From Hyphomicrobiales bacterium (GTDB taxonomy: Bacteria > Pseudomonadota > Alphaproteobacteria > Rhizobiales > Rhizobiaceae): 64,000 nt of DNA. The stretch is from positions 22,770 to 86,769 of the forward strand of contig UCCA01000007.1 of NCBI GenBank assembly GCA_900470805.1, read 5' to 3'. Positions 25,196 to 33,901 of this stretch are shown here, piece by piece (the stretch's first letter is position 1; every line of letters begins with the position of its first letter). The translations under genes were made by a program, and so were the position numbers. The notes under the pieces were generated by a model. It made no database searches and was not told the origin of the DNA. It saw only the letters and a list, made by a program, of their open reading frames with translations.

Positions 25196-25854
25196 GCCTC
25201 TTTCCCCCTTACCGACGGAGGGGCATCGACATACTTCTCCAGGACGATGCGCATGCTTTCCATCGATTCAGCGTTACTCATTTCAGCAAATCGTCCACCC
25301 GCTTTGTCGAAATGTTCGCGAAGCACTTCATGCCCTCGAAATAGACGGCGATCGGAGGCCTCTACTGATTGCACTGGCTCTGGACGACCAAGGATACCAA
25401 GGCCCAGCGTGGCGGCTCGCCGAAGCGCTTTCTCTGCTCGTTCACCGGCCGCGAGCAACGTGGTTCCCGTGGAAGGCGATTTTCCTATTGTCCCGTCGGG
25501 CCTATGGAACCGCAATTTTGGCGTAAAGAGCGCCAATCTCGACATGCTCCAGGCCTGACGAAACCATTCGGCGCTCGTACGATCTGGGACTAGCGCGATG
25601 CCGTTCGCGTGTTCAAAGAATTTCGAAAGCCAAGGTTTCAGAGCGTTTCTGTTCCCAAACGGAGGGTTCATCCATATGAACCCGTGCCATTCCTTCTCCA
25701 GGCTGTTCTCAGTGATAAAAGATAATGCCGGAACGAAAGTGCGGCCATGATTTGGCGCGGCAACATCTAGATCGAAGCGCTCCCCTAGTGCTTCGAAAAC
25801 ACTCTTTGGGGTATACCATTCGTCAGATTGTCCAATTGTTTCCCAGTAACCCAT
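25192..25854 (-). CDS. Phage-type DNA N6-adenine methyltransferase (Dam)
   Basis: A 220-residue enzyme of the phage Dam family (PF05869). It starts with the typical SDEWYTPKSVFEALGERFDL, has a DVAAPNHG segment, the catalytic WMNPPFGN (motif IV) and a LVPDRTSAEWFR region. Predicted to methylate adenine N6 in DNA, often GATC in this family, although specificity cannot be read from the sequence. The start at 25854 (MGYWETIGQSDEW) fits family length; the frame stays open to 25923. The downstream gene overlaps by four bases. Such genes are usually carried by phages and plasmids. Confidence 0.85.
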   Translation of the reverse strand: MGYWETIGQSDEWYTPKSVFEALGERFDLDVAAPNHGRTFVPALSFITENSLEKEWHGFIWMNPPFGNRNALKPWLSKFFEHANGIALVPDRTSAEWFRQAWSMSRLALFTPKLRFHRPDGTIGKSPSTGTTLLAAGERAEKALRRAATLGLGILGRPEPVQSVEASDRRLFRGHEVLREHFDKAGGRFAEMSNAESMESMRIVLEKYVDAPPSVRGKEA

Positions 25855-26123
25855 TACGCGCCCGCCATCGAAAAAGTGGCGGATGCCGTCGTGGATGCCC
25901 GTTTGAAAGCGCGGAAAAACCATGATGCCAACGGCAGATCCAAGCCGTTGGCAACCTTATCAATATTCCTCATTTTTGAGAGGTACCGGTTGCGTCGGCA
26001 AAAGTGTCGATCGAAAACCTGTAGCCTGTCAACAGACTTTTTCGCGGATGGCATTGCAAGCCCAGGTCGGACTTGATCATTGATCTTCCGAACGTTCCAC
26101 GATTTTTTGACCGCCGACGACAA
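25854..26123 (-). pseudogene. Possible remnant of an XRE-type HTH regulator
   Basis: The minus-strand frame ends with RRNRYLSKMRNIDKVANGLD and LPLASWF, resembling the last helices of an XRE repressor, but the recognition helix region before it does not fit a complete helix-turn-helix. The first codon is a TTG without ribosome binding site. A small internal deletion or frameshift would explain this. It lies directly before the Dam gene. Weak call; chance resemblance is possible. Confidence 0.3.
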
Positions 26124-26407
26124 ACGCGACTAGGTCCACGTTCTGCCTCAACCGTTACTCAAACTGAGTGCTGCAGCAGGCAAGGCGAGGAGCATGACAC
26201 GCGCCCCGCTGCCCAAACGAAGATTTCGACGTAATTGATTTTTTTGCCTTGCGGCCTTCATTAATTCGGTCAACACTTTTGTCATCGAAACGTGGAGAAG
26301 CGACGAGTTCGCTGCCTGTACCACACAAAAAATCGCACATTTTCCGTTTGCAACCCGCGAGACAGTCAACATCTCTCGCGCGAGCATACCTGTGCGTCGG
26401 AGTTGAA

Positions 26408-27553
26408 ATGTTTGGACAAAACGAAGTGCATTCCTTGAACGTCAATAGGATGCTCGCTGATGAGGTCGCCCTCAAGGGAACCGAGTATCGAGGCCAGATG
26501 GTGCTCGGCGGCCCAGACGCTGCCATCGAGATAAGTGGGCGGAACATCTCGCTTTTCATGCACGGAGCACCAACCGAAAATCAGGCCTTCAAGAGTTTTG
26601 TCGATGGCTATCGCAAAGCTTTGGTGAAGTTCGCGGGACGGCTGAGCGATAGCCCAGACGATGTGGTGGTAATTGCCGGTAAATGGCATCACGTCGAGTT
26701 TCATTGCGAGCCGCTCTTCGCTCCGTATGTCATCCATATCCGCGCTGTGGACGGGTCTGTTCGCAGCCAACCGTACGACATCGAACTCTTTGACACTGAT
26801 GATCTTAATGAAGGTCGCGACACCAGCATCGAGATCGACAATCTGGACCCGAGCGAGATCGTTGAGTGGCTGCGCTGTGCAACTGAGAGCACGCTGTGGA
26901 GATATGGATCGTCGCCGACTTCTTCAGGGCACCCACCGTTTTCCGGAATGCTCTGGAGGCCAAAAGATAAGACTCGTTCCCCCGTCTACATCCACTTCAC
27001 GGGTGAATATGCTTCGTTTGAACGGCAGCAGGTTGAGAATGGTCAGTTCGCGAGCATTTTCAGCGAACTTAGGCTGCAGATGAGTATTGCTGTAGAGCAA
27101 AATGCAATCACGGACGGCCTTCGCCTCGCTATTGAGAAGTTCCCCGCTGTTACCGCTCAATCGGCAGAAGACGCTCGCAGAGAGGCCGTGGGACGAATGC
27201 TTGAAATTCTGTCGCGATCGCCCATTGGCCTTCGTAACGGCCATCCGATTTTCCGAAACGAGATGCCGACAGGCGAGACGACGACCCTCGAAGAAATAGC
27301 GAATTCGACCACAGCAAGTGGTTACTGGATGGAGATGCGTGACCCAACGGGAGATTTCGACGAGGCAACATTTCACCAGTTCGAGGAACGACATCGCCTT
27401 AAAACGGAAGCTGAAGCGATTGTGTTGCGGCGTGTGGTGGAAGCTGAGGGCGAAGACGTATTGGGATGCCAATACGTTAGCGATTGGGAAGAGCACGGCG
27501 GATACGAGTTCCGTCGACTGGCAATCGGCCCCGTTCCCACCCTTTCATGGTAG
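26408..27553 (+). CDS. Hypothetical protein, unknown domain
   Basis: A 381-residue soluble protein from ATG 26408, chosen for GGAG at 26399-26402; the frame is open back to 26249 without similar support. No signal peptide, membrane helix or known motif. The N-terminal ~110 residues look beta-rich (GQMVLGGPDAAIEISGRNIS, HHVEFHCEPLFAPYVIHI), followed by an alpha/beta region and a charged helical C-terminus. The gene stands alone, with no close neighbour on its strand. Confidence 0.7.
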   Translation: MFGQNEVHSLNVNRMLADEVALKGTEYRGQMVLGGPDAAIEISGRNISLFMHGAPTENQAFKSFVDGYRKALVKFAGRLSDSPDDVVVIAGKWHHVEFHCEPLFAPYVIHIRAVDGSVRSQPYDIELFDTDDLNEGRDTSIEIDNLDPSEIVEWLRCATESTLWRYGSSPTSSGHPPFSGMLWRPKDKTRSPVYIHFTGEYASFERQQVENGQFASIFSELRLQMSIAVEQNAITDGLRLAIEKFPAVTAQSAEDARREAVGRMLEILSRSPIGLRNGHPIFRNEMPTGETTTLEEIANSTTASGYWMEMRDPTGDFDEATFHQFEERHRLKTEAEAIVLRRVVEAEGEDVLGCQYVSDWEEHGGYEFRRLAIGPVPTLSW

Positions 27554-27564
27554 GCGCAGGAGCA

Positions 27565-27939
27565 TCATTTCCGCAAATAGCTCTTCTTCCCGGTATCGGT
27601 CATGCAATACCGCCCTCCCCGTGGTCCGGTACAGTAGTTGCCACCCCGGCAAGAGCATTCGCCAGTCAGGCTTGGCTGCATTTCCTCGGCTTCGGATCCG
27701 AGCAGGCCGACGGCGCCCATCGTTGCCTGGCAGGACTTCTTGCTCGCGCTAACGGACCCATCGCGGCAGATAAAGGTATCGCCCTGACAGTGATCGATCC
27801 CTCCTTTCCGTCCGCTGCAAGGTGTGTTGGCGAGCACTGGCTGGAACGCAATCAAAGTCGATGCCAAGAAGACAATCGCTGTGACGAGCCATGTTGCCGA
27901 CAGAGGTTGCTTATCCGAGGTGGGGACAGATTTCATCAT
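27565..27939 (-). CDS. Exported Cys-rich protein, partner of the thermonuclease
   Basis: About 124 residues from ATG 27939. A signal peptide or single N-terminal helix (WLVTAIVFLASTLIAF, cut near VLANT) precedes a Cys-rich mature domain with eight Cys: NTPCSGRKGGIDHC, TFICRDGSVSASKKSC, then GECSCRGGNYC and GRYC. The Cys spacing suggests several disulfides. It begins 11 bp after the stop of the thermonuclease gene on the same strand, so both are likely in one operon. The frame stays open upstream to 28002. Function unknown. Confidence 0.7.
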   Translation of the reverse strand: MMKSVPTSDKQPLSATWLVTAIVFLASTLIAFQPVLANTPCSGRKGGIDHCQGDTFICRDGSVSASKKSCQATMGAVGLLGSEAEEMQPSLTGECSCRGGNYCTGPRGGRYCMTDTGKKSYLRK

Positions 27940-27949
27940 CTTCACGCCA

Positions 27950-28858
27950 CTACCCACACCAAGGTCTCGGCGTCGGCGGACATCTTGTGGCGCCGCAGAC
28001 AAACGAGACGGCTAGGCCCTCGGCTATCAGCGTCTGACCAACATCGCGGCCATCGACTGAGAGTGTGCCGCAGCTTCGACCGTAGTTACATTTCTTGGTA
28101 CCTTCGGTTCCGGGCTTGCACGCGCACCGAACGAGGGCCACCTCTGTCGTCCTCGCTCCGGCTACCAGTTCCTTCAGTCGTGCTGACGCACGGTTCCCAA
28201 GCGCCGCCTCAGCGGAGCATTGAGGCTCGAATTTCTCAGGCGTATTGAAACCGACCAACCGCACGCGCGTGCCATCCTTTAGCTTGATAGTGTCTCCGTC
28301 GGTGATTGTGAAAGTCACCTTTCCAGCGCTCTCGGCTTTACCCGGGGAGCCGCTGTCGACTGCACTAGGACGCGTGGAGAATCTATCCGGCGCATCGTGG
28401 GCGCCCCCTTTGATGCCGCCTATCACCCCGACAATCACTATCAAAGCAACCAAGGCAACAATCGCCTTTCCTCCCAAGGCTGACAGTGGCCCAAGAGAGG
28501 AGGCACGCCGAAATAGCCTTGGAGGACGAAGGGGATTGCGCAAACGCAGGCTGGGTCCACGAAGTCGCCCAGCTCCAAACGGTGTGGCTTGGCTGAAAGC
28601 GCGGGGTCGCGGCATCGGGCGGTTTCCTTGATGGGTATAGCCACCGACGATCTGGAGCGAGGGACGGTCGCTCTGCTCGTTCGTGAGACGTTTGAGAATA
28701 GCGAACTGCTTGCCACTTAACTTGGTGCGCATTCCTTGGCGGCCAATTTTGGCTAGCATGTCGGTCAGAAACTGCCGCTGCCATTCAGTTGGTCGCCCGT
28801 CGCGAAGCACCTCCGCGATGCGGCGCTGGAAGAAAGCAATTTCACTCTCGGTAAGCAT
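27950..28858 (-). CDS. Membrane-anchored thermonuclease (SNase-like)
   Basis: A 302-residue protein from ATG 28858. The N-terminal ~70 residues are helical (LTESEIAFFQRRIAEVLRDG); one transmembrane helix at ~135-160 (ALVALIVIVGVIGGI) anchors a C-terminal staphylococcal-nuclease domain. Nuclease motifs: ITDGDTIKLKDGTRVRLVGF then NTPEKFEP (catalytic Arg and Glu), and YGRSCGTLSVDG with the second Arg. It should hydrolyse DNA or RNA outside the cytoplasmic membrane. The domain has extra Cys (VRCACKPGTEGTKKC). The stop is 11 bp before the exported Cys-rich protein gene. Confidence 0.85.
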   Translation of the reverse strand: MLTESEIAFFQRRIAEVLRDGRPTEWQRQFLTDMLAKIGRQGMRTKLSGKQFAILKRLTNEQSDRPSLQIVGGYTHQGNRPMPRPRAFSQATPFGAGRLRGPSLRLRNPLRPPRLFRRASSLGPLSALGGKAIVALVALIVIVGVIGGIKGGAHDAPDRFSTRPSAVDSGSPGKAESAGKVTFTITDGDTIKLKDGTRVRLVGFNTPEKFEPQCSAEAALGNRASARLKELVAGARTTEVALVRCACKPGTEGTKKCNYGRSCGTLSVDGRDVGQTLIAEGLAVSFVCGATRCPPTPRPWCG

Positions 28859-29220
28859 TTTTCTCGCGCGATCTCTGCTGCACAACGTGTACACTAGGTT
28901 GAAATTCTTAATGCTCCGATACATTGCGCACAAGCAAATGCAAAGCCAGTCGTTCGGTTGCTCTCCCACCGCGTCATCGGCTGCGATCGTCTGGTCTGTT
29001 ATTTCTTAAGCGATTCAGATCGCGCTTGAGCAAGATGGAGGCAAGGTCGGCGAAACGACCTCCCTTTCCTCGACTTACGACGTTCCTAAGACCTCGATCC
29101 GCAACACCAGTGACGCCGAGCCGATCCGAGAGCCAGACCATTTTTGGGCTATCCGAGAAAGCCAATCGACGACTCTCGACGAAAGTGGTTTCTGACTTTT
29201 GTTCAACCTCTGGGGGAAGT

Positions 29221-29673
29221 ATGAAAATTCAGTTGCTTGGAGCTGCGGCTATCACGGTCGCGCTGCTTTCGTCGTGCGGCACAGTCACACGCGGAAAAAC
29301 GGAAGACGTCACTATCAAAGCGGTTCCTGAAGATGCGTCCATCAGGACATCGATTGGTCAATATTGCCCGCGTTCGCCATGCACTTTCTCAGTCGCGCGA
29401 AAAACAGCCTTCACCGCGTTTGCGGAGAAGCCAGGCTACAAGACCGGCAGTGTCGAAATCACCACGAAGGTGCAAGGCGGTGGAGCCGCAGGGTATGCCG
29501 GTAACGTCATTCTGGGCGGCGTTATCGGCATAGGCGTTGACGCGGCGACTGGCGCCAATCTCGACCACACCCCAAATCCCGCAACGATCGTCCTCGAACC
29601 AACCGGTAATGCGGCTGCCACGCCAAAGAAGCTAAAGCCGGGCCGAGTTCAGAAGACCGCCCCCATATCCTGA
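29221..29673 (+). CDS. Lipoprotein, unknown function
   Basis: A 150-residue protein with ribosome binding site TGGGGGAAG directly before ATG 29221. The N-terminus MKIQLLGAAAITVALLSSCG has a lipobox LLSSC, so it should be lipidated at Cys19. The mature part has a PEGA-like opening (VTIKAVPEDASIRTS), two Cys in YCPRSPC, a KPGYKTGSVEITT segment, then a Gly-rich hydrophobic stretch (YAGNVILGGVIGIGVDAATG) like those of surface lipoproteins in rhizobia. Relatives are often mis-named translation initiation factor 2. Role unknown. Confidence 0.8.
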   Translation: MKIQLLGAAAITVALLSSCGTVTRGKTEDVTIKAVPEDASIRTSIGQYCPRSPCTFSVARKTAFTAFAEKPGYKTGSVEITTKVQGGGAAGYAGNVILGGVIGIGVDAATGANLDHTPNPATIVLEPTGNAAATPKKLKPGRVQKTAPIS

Positions 29674-29856
29674 GACTCAGCCTTCTGTGCGGGAAACTGC
29701 GCAGAAGACTGCTACCTGGAAAGCAAACAGAGCATTCCAGCCGTCGCATACCTGTGCTGCAAAAACGATGGTTGCTCGACTCGGTTCAGGTCTATACATG
29801 ACCGCCTCAGGCAAGCGGCCTGCCATTTAGTTGGCTTTTGTCGCTCGCAGCAACAT

Positions 29857-29888
29857 ACGGGCGCTCCCCTAGCGGGTTGAGCGCCCGT
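29857..29888 (+). terminator. Strong hairpin before the cold-shock gene
   Basis: A 10-bp perfect stem (29857-29866 pairs with 29879-29888) with a 12-base loop, followed by AGTGTTTT. It may end transcripts from the lipoprotein gene or be part of the 5' leader of the cold-shock gene at 30014. The weak U tract makes termination less certain. Confidence 0.55.
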
Positions 29889-30013
29889 AGTGTTTTACGC
29901 CTCACGTTCAACTCGCCTAGCGAAGGCGCAGCGCTGATCAAACTTCATTCTGAACCTTGCCATCTCGGGACCGACAGCTATTTTCCTCACCGCAAATCAA
30001 CCGAGGATCTACA

Positions 30014-30223
30014 TTGGCTACTGGTACAGTTAAATGGTTTAACTCTGAAAAGGGTTATGGCTTCATCGCTCCGGACAACGGCGCTCCGGACGTGTTCGTT
30101 CACATCTCAGCGGTCGAGCGCTCGGGTCTGTCGGGCCTTAAGGATGGTCAGAAGGTAAGTTTTGAGCCGACGCAGGATCGCCGCTCTGGCAAGACAGCTG
30201 CTGAAGACCTCCGCGCTCTTTGA
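30014..30223 (+). CDS. Cold-shock protein (CspA family)
   Basis: A 69-residue cold-shock domain protein beginning at TTG 30014 (GAGG at 30003-30006), with RNP1 KGYGFIAPD and RNP2 VFVHISAVE and the alphaproteobacterial start [12 protein letters not shown]. It should bind single-stranded RNA or DNA and act as an RNA chaperone in the cytoplasm. A strong terminator follows directly, and a stable hairpin lies ~125 bases upstream, possibly a temperature-responsive leader. Monocistronic. Confidence 0.95.
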   Translation: MATGTVKWFNSEKGYGFIAPDNGAPDVFVHISAVERSGLSGLKDGQKVSFEPTQDRRSGKTAAEDLRAL

Positions 30224-30228
30224 GCAAG

Positions 30229-30257
30229 AGCTGCCGCGAGTTACGCGGCAGCTTTTC
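30229..30257 (+). terminator. Rho-independent terminator of the cold-shock gene
   Basis: Perfect 10-bp GC-rich stem AGCTGCCGCG / CGCGGCAGCT with a 5-base loop, then TTTT. It begins six bases after the stop codon. Confidence 0.9.
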
Positions 30258-30293
30258 CTTCGAACGGCCGCGTCGTGTTAGATGCGCTGCACG

Positions 30294-31403
30294 TTATGGT
30301 CCGTTCTGCTCAATGTCGTTGTAGCAGGAATCGAGAGGGCCAACCTCCCGCTTGCCGAGCCCACGCCAAGCTCCCTTAGCGAAATCGAAATATTCGATGT
30401 AGCACTTTCCACTATCGTACGAGCCCCACTGCGCCGCCATCAAGCGGCTGTCGAGCTTGTACTTTAGATTGAGATACATGTTGTCTTCCCCACCTCTGGG
30501 GAACGCATAGGGCTTCCCGGTCCTGTTATTGGCGACGATCACCATTGAGCAGCCTGTACCGCAGCCGAATTGGATCACAGAAAACTCACCGGCAAAATCG
30601 GGTCCTTGGGCCATCCCTTCTCGGATACGCGTGCGAAAATTCTTGAAATCAGCATTCTCGCCGGTGAAATCGGGCTTCGACGCTTTACCCTTGTAAAGCC
30701 GTTCAACTGGGAAGCCTGCTGCGTCCGGCTTTTGGAATTCGGCTACGAAGGAACTCGCCTCCTGACCAGGCGAGATACCCGGCCACGTAATCGGGGCGTA
30801 GCCTGGCGAGGCGATCTTCTCGCTGCCCCAGATCGTCTCTAGATATTCCTTATCCCCGACGATGACCGCCTCTAAAGTTGCCAGATCACCTATGTTCGGG
30901 TCCGTCCCCTTGTTCTTGATCGACTTGATCGTCGCGGCAGAGACGCTCGTCACGAAGGTCGCAATGGTGTCCGAACCTCGGATCTCATATGAGTTGAAGA
31001 GCGCGAGACCGCCGTCTGGCGTCGGCGTCACCGGTGGCCGATCCTTGAAGGTCAGTCCATTGCTGCCGAGCGTCGACCGGATTTCGCCGAGTGTTGTCTT
31101 TCCGTACTTGAAGCTTTCAAAGTCCGAAAATGCTCCTGCGGCCTGCCCTCCCCAATCGGTCTCCAGATAAACGACCTTGCCGGACGCTCGATGGTACGTG
31201 GCCGAAAGCTCATTTCCTCCGGAGAGGCGGTACTTTTCAAGGCTGTGCGGCCCTATTGCTTCAGTTGCGACGGGGCCGCTGCCAAGGGCGCCGAGCTGGT
31301 CGCGGTTGCCGCCAATCGAAACGCCGGACATCGACTGCGCCCATGCAGCCGATGCGACGGAAACTGCCAATGAGGCAAATATTGCTATCGGAGCGCATTT
31401 CAT
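30294..31403 (-). CDS. Exported hypothetical protein
   Basis: A 369-residue protein with signal peptide (APIAIFASLAVSVASAAWAQ, cut after WAQ). No known domain. Recognisable features are a first region with YLETDWGGQAAGAFSDFESF and TTLGEIRSTLGSNG, reminiscent of small outer-membrane-assembly-like repeats, and a second region with QFGCGTGCSMVIVANN and CYIEYFDF containing four Cys. It is followed upstream on the same strand by two more exported proteins (31426, 31936), so a shared operon or regulon is likely. Periplasmic location is inferred. Confidence 0.7.
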   Translation of the reverse strand: MKCAPIAIFASLAVSVASAAWAQSMSGVSIGGNRDQLGALGSGPVATEAIGPHSLEKYRLSGGNELSATYHRASGKVVYLETDWGGQAAGAFSDFESFKYGKTTLGEIRSTLGSNGLTFKDRPPVTPTPDGGLALFNSYEIRGSDTIATFVTSVSAATIKSIKNKGTDPNIGDLATLEAVIVGDKEYLETIWGSEKIASPGYAPITWPGISPGQEASSFVAEFQKPDAAGFPVERLYKGKASKPDFTGENADFKNFRTRIREGMAQGPDFAGEFSVIQFGCGTGCSMVIVANNRTGKPYAFPRGGEDNMYLNLKYKLDSRLMAAQWGSYDSGKCYIEYFDFAKGAWRGLGKREVGPLDSCYNDIEQNGP

Positions 31404-31425
31404 TGAGTTCAGATCCACAGCGAGT

Positions 31426-31836
31426 TCAATCGGAGACCGAGACGTCAATCCACCGGCCCGTTCCTTGGCCCCCATAGATGTCTACGTCGATCCAGACGTT
31501 GCCACGCACGATCATATTCGCTGCATCTCTTGTCATGGTGCCGTTGCGCAGCATCTCCTCAAGCGCCTGCCGATTGACGGCATCGCCAAAGAAAGAGTCC
31601 GATTCATCGTCGCGATCGCGGACGCCGTATTGATGAAAATTCGCTCTGTCCTGCCGGATGATCTGCCACGGCTGCGTTAGTCGCACGCCATTCGAATTAA
31701 AGACATCCGCCTTGCCGATATAGGCGCGGTAACTTTCGATCAGTCCATTTCGATGAGTTGCTGTAACCCGTGCCTGCGCATGTGCCGTCCCGGCCATGGC
31801 GAGACCGCCTATTAGAAGAAATAGAATCTTTTTCAT
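31426..31836 (-). CDS. Exported hypothetical protein
   Basis: A 136-residue protein starting MKKILFLLIGGLAMAGTAHA, a textbook signal peptide. The mature part is polar, ends in a Gly-rich acidic tail and shows no Cys or known motif. Its stop lies 22 bp before the start of the exported protein at 30294-31403, on the same strand, which suggests cotranscription. Function unknown. Confidence 0.7.
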   Translation of the reverse strand: MKKILFLLIGGLAMAGTAHAQARVTATHRNGLIESYRAYIGKADVFNSNGVRLTQPWQIIRQDRANFHQYGVRDRDDESDSFFGDAVNRQALEEMLRNGTMTRDAANMIVRGNVWIDVDIYGGQGTGRWIDVSVSD

Positions 31837-31935
31837 GAAACCCTCACTCCGCTAACTCGTATCCAGAGTTGTGGTCGAGCACCAGCCGAATTCGCCTGGC
31901 TGGTTAATGGGGTAGTGATAGACGTGCCTCGCAGC

Positions 31936-32742
31936 TTATCTCATCCGAGCTGGACATAACTCCTGGAATTGGCCGATCGCGACCGGGTAACCGCTTGCCA
32001 TGCTGCCATCCAGCGGTTGGTTGGTATCTGCACCGATGACGACGAAATCATTGCCCATCATGCCAGGATCGGTTGCCGTGTTTCGACCAAGGAAGACGTA
32101 GGTCTGATCGGTGATGGTAGTGAAGCGACCGGTCTTACAGTCGCCCGAAAACTTATTCTGGAGCTTGATTGCCATTTCCTCCTGGATGCACCCGTCTGTA
32201 ACCTTCTGAACGTAATCCCGGCATAAGGCGACGGCATCTTCGCGCCGGTGTTCGACCTGAATGACAGCACGGGGCGTATCGATCCCCGAGCGTGCCACCA
32301 CTGAGACCTGCATCCCTGCCCGCGAACCGTAGTAGACCTTGTCTTTTTGTTCGCCTTCCAGCGGTTCTCCGAGAATAATCGACTTATACGCGCCGACTGC
32401 TTTCGTCATCGCCGATTTCAGACAATCCACGTCGGCTCCGCATGCCCGACGTTCGGATAACAAAGATCGCGAAAGAGGCTTTACGACTGCTGGCGCTTGT
32501 CTCCGAGCCTCGCGGTATCCTGCCGCGATTGCATCATCCAAGCCGGACAGTTCGTCGTTCGAGCAAATCGCTCGCTCATCTGCGCTCGACGCCTTCTTGC
32601 AATCGAAGCTCACGGCTTCCGCCGGGCCGGTCAAAACAGCGATAGCTATCGAGGCAGCGAAGGTGACTAGTGCGCATCTGATCAGATCACCTGTGCTGCC
32701 GTGACTCTTTGCCGACGTATACAATCTGCCTGGTTTCGTCAC
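31936..32742 (-). CDS. Exported LprI/DUF1311-like protein
   Basis: A 268-residue protein starting with GTG 32742; hydrophobic residues ~22-42 (LVTFAASIAIAVLTGPAEA) form a signal peptide. The mature N-terminus has the LprI pattern FDCKKASSADERAICSNDEL followed by GLDDAIAAGYREARR and RRACGADVDCLKSAM, with four conserved Cys. LprI-type domains include inhibitors of host lysozyme. The C-terminal ~130 residues (from QKDKVYYGSRAGMQVSVV) are of unknown fold. The protective role against lysozyme is inference from family only. Confidence 0.75.
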   Translation of the reverse strand: MTKPGRLYTSAKSHGSTGDLIRCALVTFAASIAIAVLTGPAEAVSFDCKKASSADERAICSNDELSGLDDAIAAGYREARRQAPAVVKPLSRSLLSERRACGADVDCLKSAMTKAVGAYKSIILGEPLEGEQKDKVYYGSRAGMQVSVVARSGIDTPRAVIQVEHRREDAVALCRDYVQKVTDGCIQEEMAIKLQNKFSGDCKTGRFTTITDQTYVFLGRNTATDPGMMGNDFVVIGADTNQPLDGSMASGYPVAIGQFQELCPARMR

Positions 32743-32800
32743 TGATCACGCCTCAAGTGGAACTTGTCATCGTGGGACACTAAGCCGTCCTTGTCGGGGA

Positions 32801-33046
32801 TCATCGCGTACACCCAGTCTCTCCGCCGATGATTACCAGCTGGATCTCAGATATCTGCCATGCATCCACCTTGGTTTTCTTTACGCTGGCGACACAATCC
32901 TTGGCAAGCTCGACGACCTTGGCGTCTTCCAACCGTTTAGAAGCGGCCTCCAATAGCGACAGATGGCACAAAGCCTTGCCCTTCTCGTCGCTCAAAAGAG
33001 GGCTAGTTTCTATTCGTCGAGTAGCTCGTTGCAGCCTGCCATACAC
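32801..33046 (-). CDS. Small hypothetical protein overlapping its neighbour
   Basis: An 81-codon frame with protein-like helical composition (KALCHLSLLEAASKRLEDAK, ELAKDCVASVKKTKVDAW). It overlaps the 3' end of the exported-protein gene at 33003 by 44 bases in another frame. This could be a real short gene starting at a later codon, or the displaced C-terminal part of another gene. No signal peptide is visible from the first Met. Confidence 0.45.
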   Translation of the reverse strand: MYGRLQRATRRIETSPLLSDEKGKALCHLSLLEAASKRLEDAKVVELAKDCVASVKKTKVDAWQISEIQLVIIGGETGCTR

Positions 33047-33482
33047 CGGCTATCTCTTCGCAGTTCCATTTCGATTTTCCATCCGAGAGGAAAAGGACTG
33101 CCTGTCTCGTGATGGGAAAAAGCTGCTTGAGATTTACAAACTTCGCCGTTTGAGCGTCCCGAAAATTGGCCGTTACCATTCGGTTCAGGACCTTCACCTG
33201 ATCGGGCGTCATGGATTCGAGCGCCGGTCTCCAGAAAATCGAGCCATCTCCTGGCTGTGGGAAACCGCATTTCTCGATACCCATTCCAAGTGCGACGGTA
33301 GCGACGACCGCCCACGCTTCAGAATGTTGTGCGGTTTTAAGATTTCCTTGGGAAGACATCTGAGCTAGGAGACGTCGCGCTGAGGCGTCGTCAATTTTCA
33401 GAATGTTTGAAGAACCTTGAGCAGAAGCAGCCAACGGCATCGACAGGACAAGTAAGACGATCGTGAAAAGTTTCCTGCTCAA
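33003..33482 (-). CDS. Exported hypothetical protein
   Basis: The frame is open from 33620, but the best start is TTG 33482, preceded by AAGGAGA and followed by a signal peptide (SRKLFTIVLLVLSMPLAASA). The mature ~135 residues contain two Cys (IEKCGFPQPG, WNCEEIAGVW) and a helical middle (ALESMTPDQVKVLNRMV). No family recognised. It is one of a group of small exported proteins on this strand. Confidence 0.65.
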   Translation of the reverse strand: MSRKLFTIVLLVLSMPLAASAQGSSNILKIDDASARRLLAQMSSQGNLKTAQHSEAWAVVATVALGMGIEKCGFPQPGDGSIFWRPALESMTPDQVKVLNRMVTANFRDAQTAKFVNLKQLFPITRQAVLFLSDGKSKWNCEEIAGVWQAATSYSTNRN

Positions 33483-33672
33483 TTTAGTCTCCTTATCCAG
33501 TGCACCCGCAACGTTGTCACCTGGTGCCTGACCTTTCCCATCGTTCGCATCTTTTAGTTTCTGTTCTGCAGTGATGCACACTGCCTCATCCACGATCAAC
33601 AGGAGACTGAGCGTGAGCACTGTAGCGGTGCCATATAAGCGTCAGGTGGTGCCAAGGGGCGACATCGACGAA

Positions 33673-33705
33673 GAAAAGCCCACGACGTGGAGGCGTGGGC
33701 TTTTC
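33673..33705 (-). terminator. Bidirectional Rho-independent terminator
   Basis: A perfect 12-bp stem (GAAAAGCCCACG / CGTGGGCTTTTC) with a 9-base loop. The A-rich and T-rich ends make it functional on both strands. It most likely ends the XRE transcript that runs leftward from 34222. Confidence 0.85.
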
Positions 33706-33901
33706 AGGTCTCTGCCGTTGAGGGGGTTAGCAGAGTGAACGTGATGCTTGGGCTATGCAGGCGCGTTCGATCTAAGAAACTTGCTCCACAGACAAAGGTT
33801 CCTGGTCCGCGCAAAAAGACCAGCGACCCAGCGGATGGTACCAGTATGGTTCACGAGCATAAGCTTTACTATCGGAGCCTTTAGGGTTTGCTTCTCCGTC
33901 A

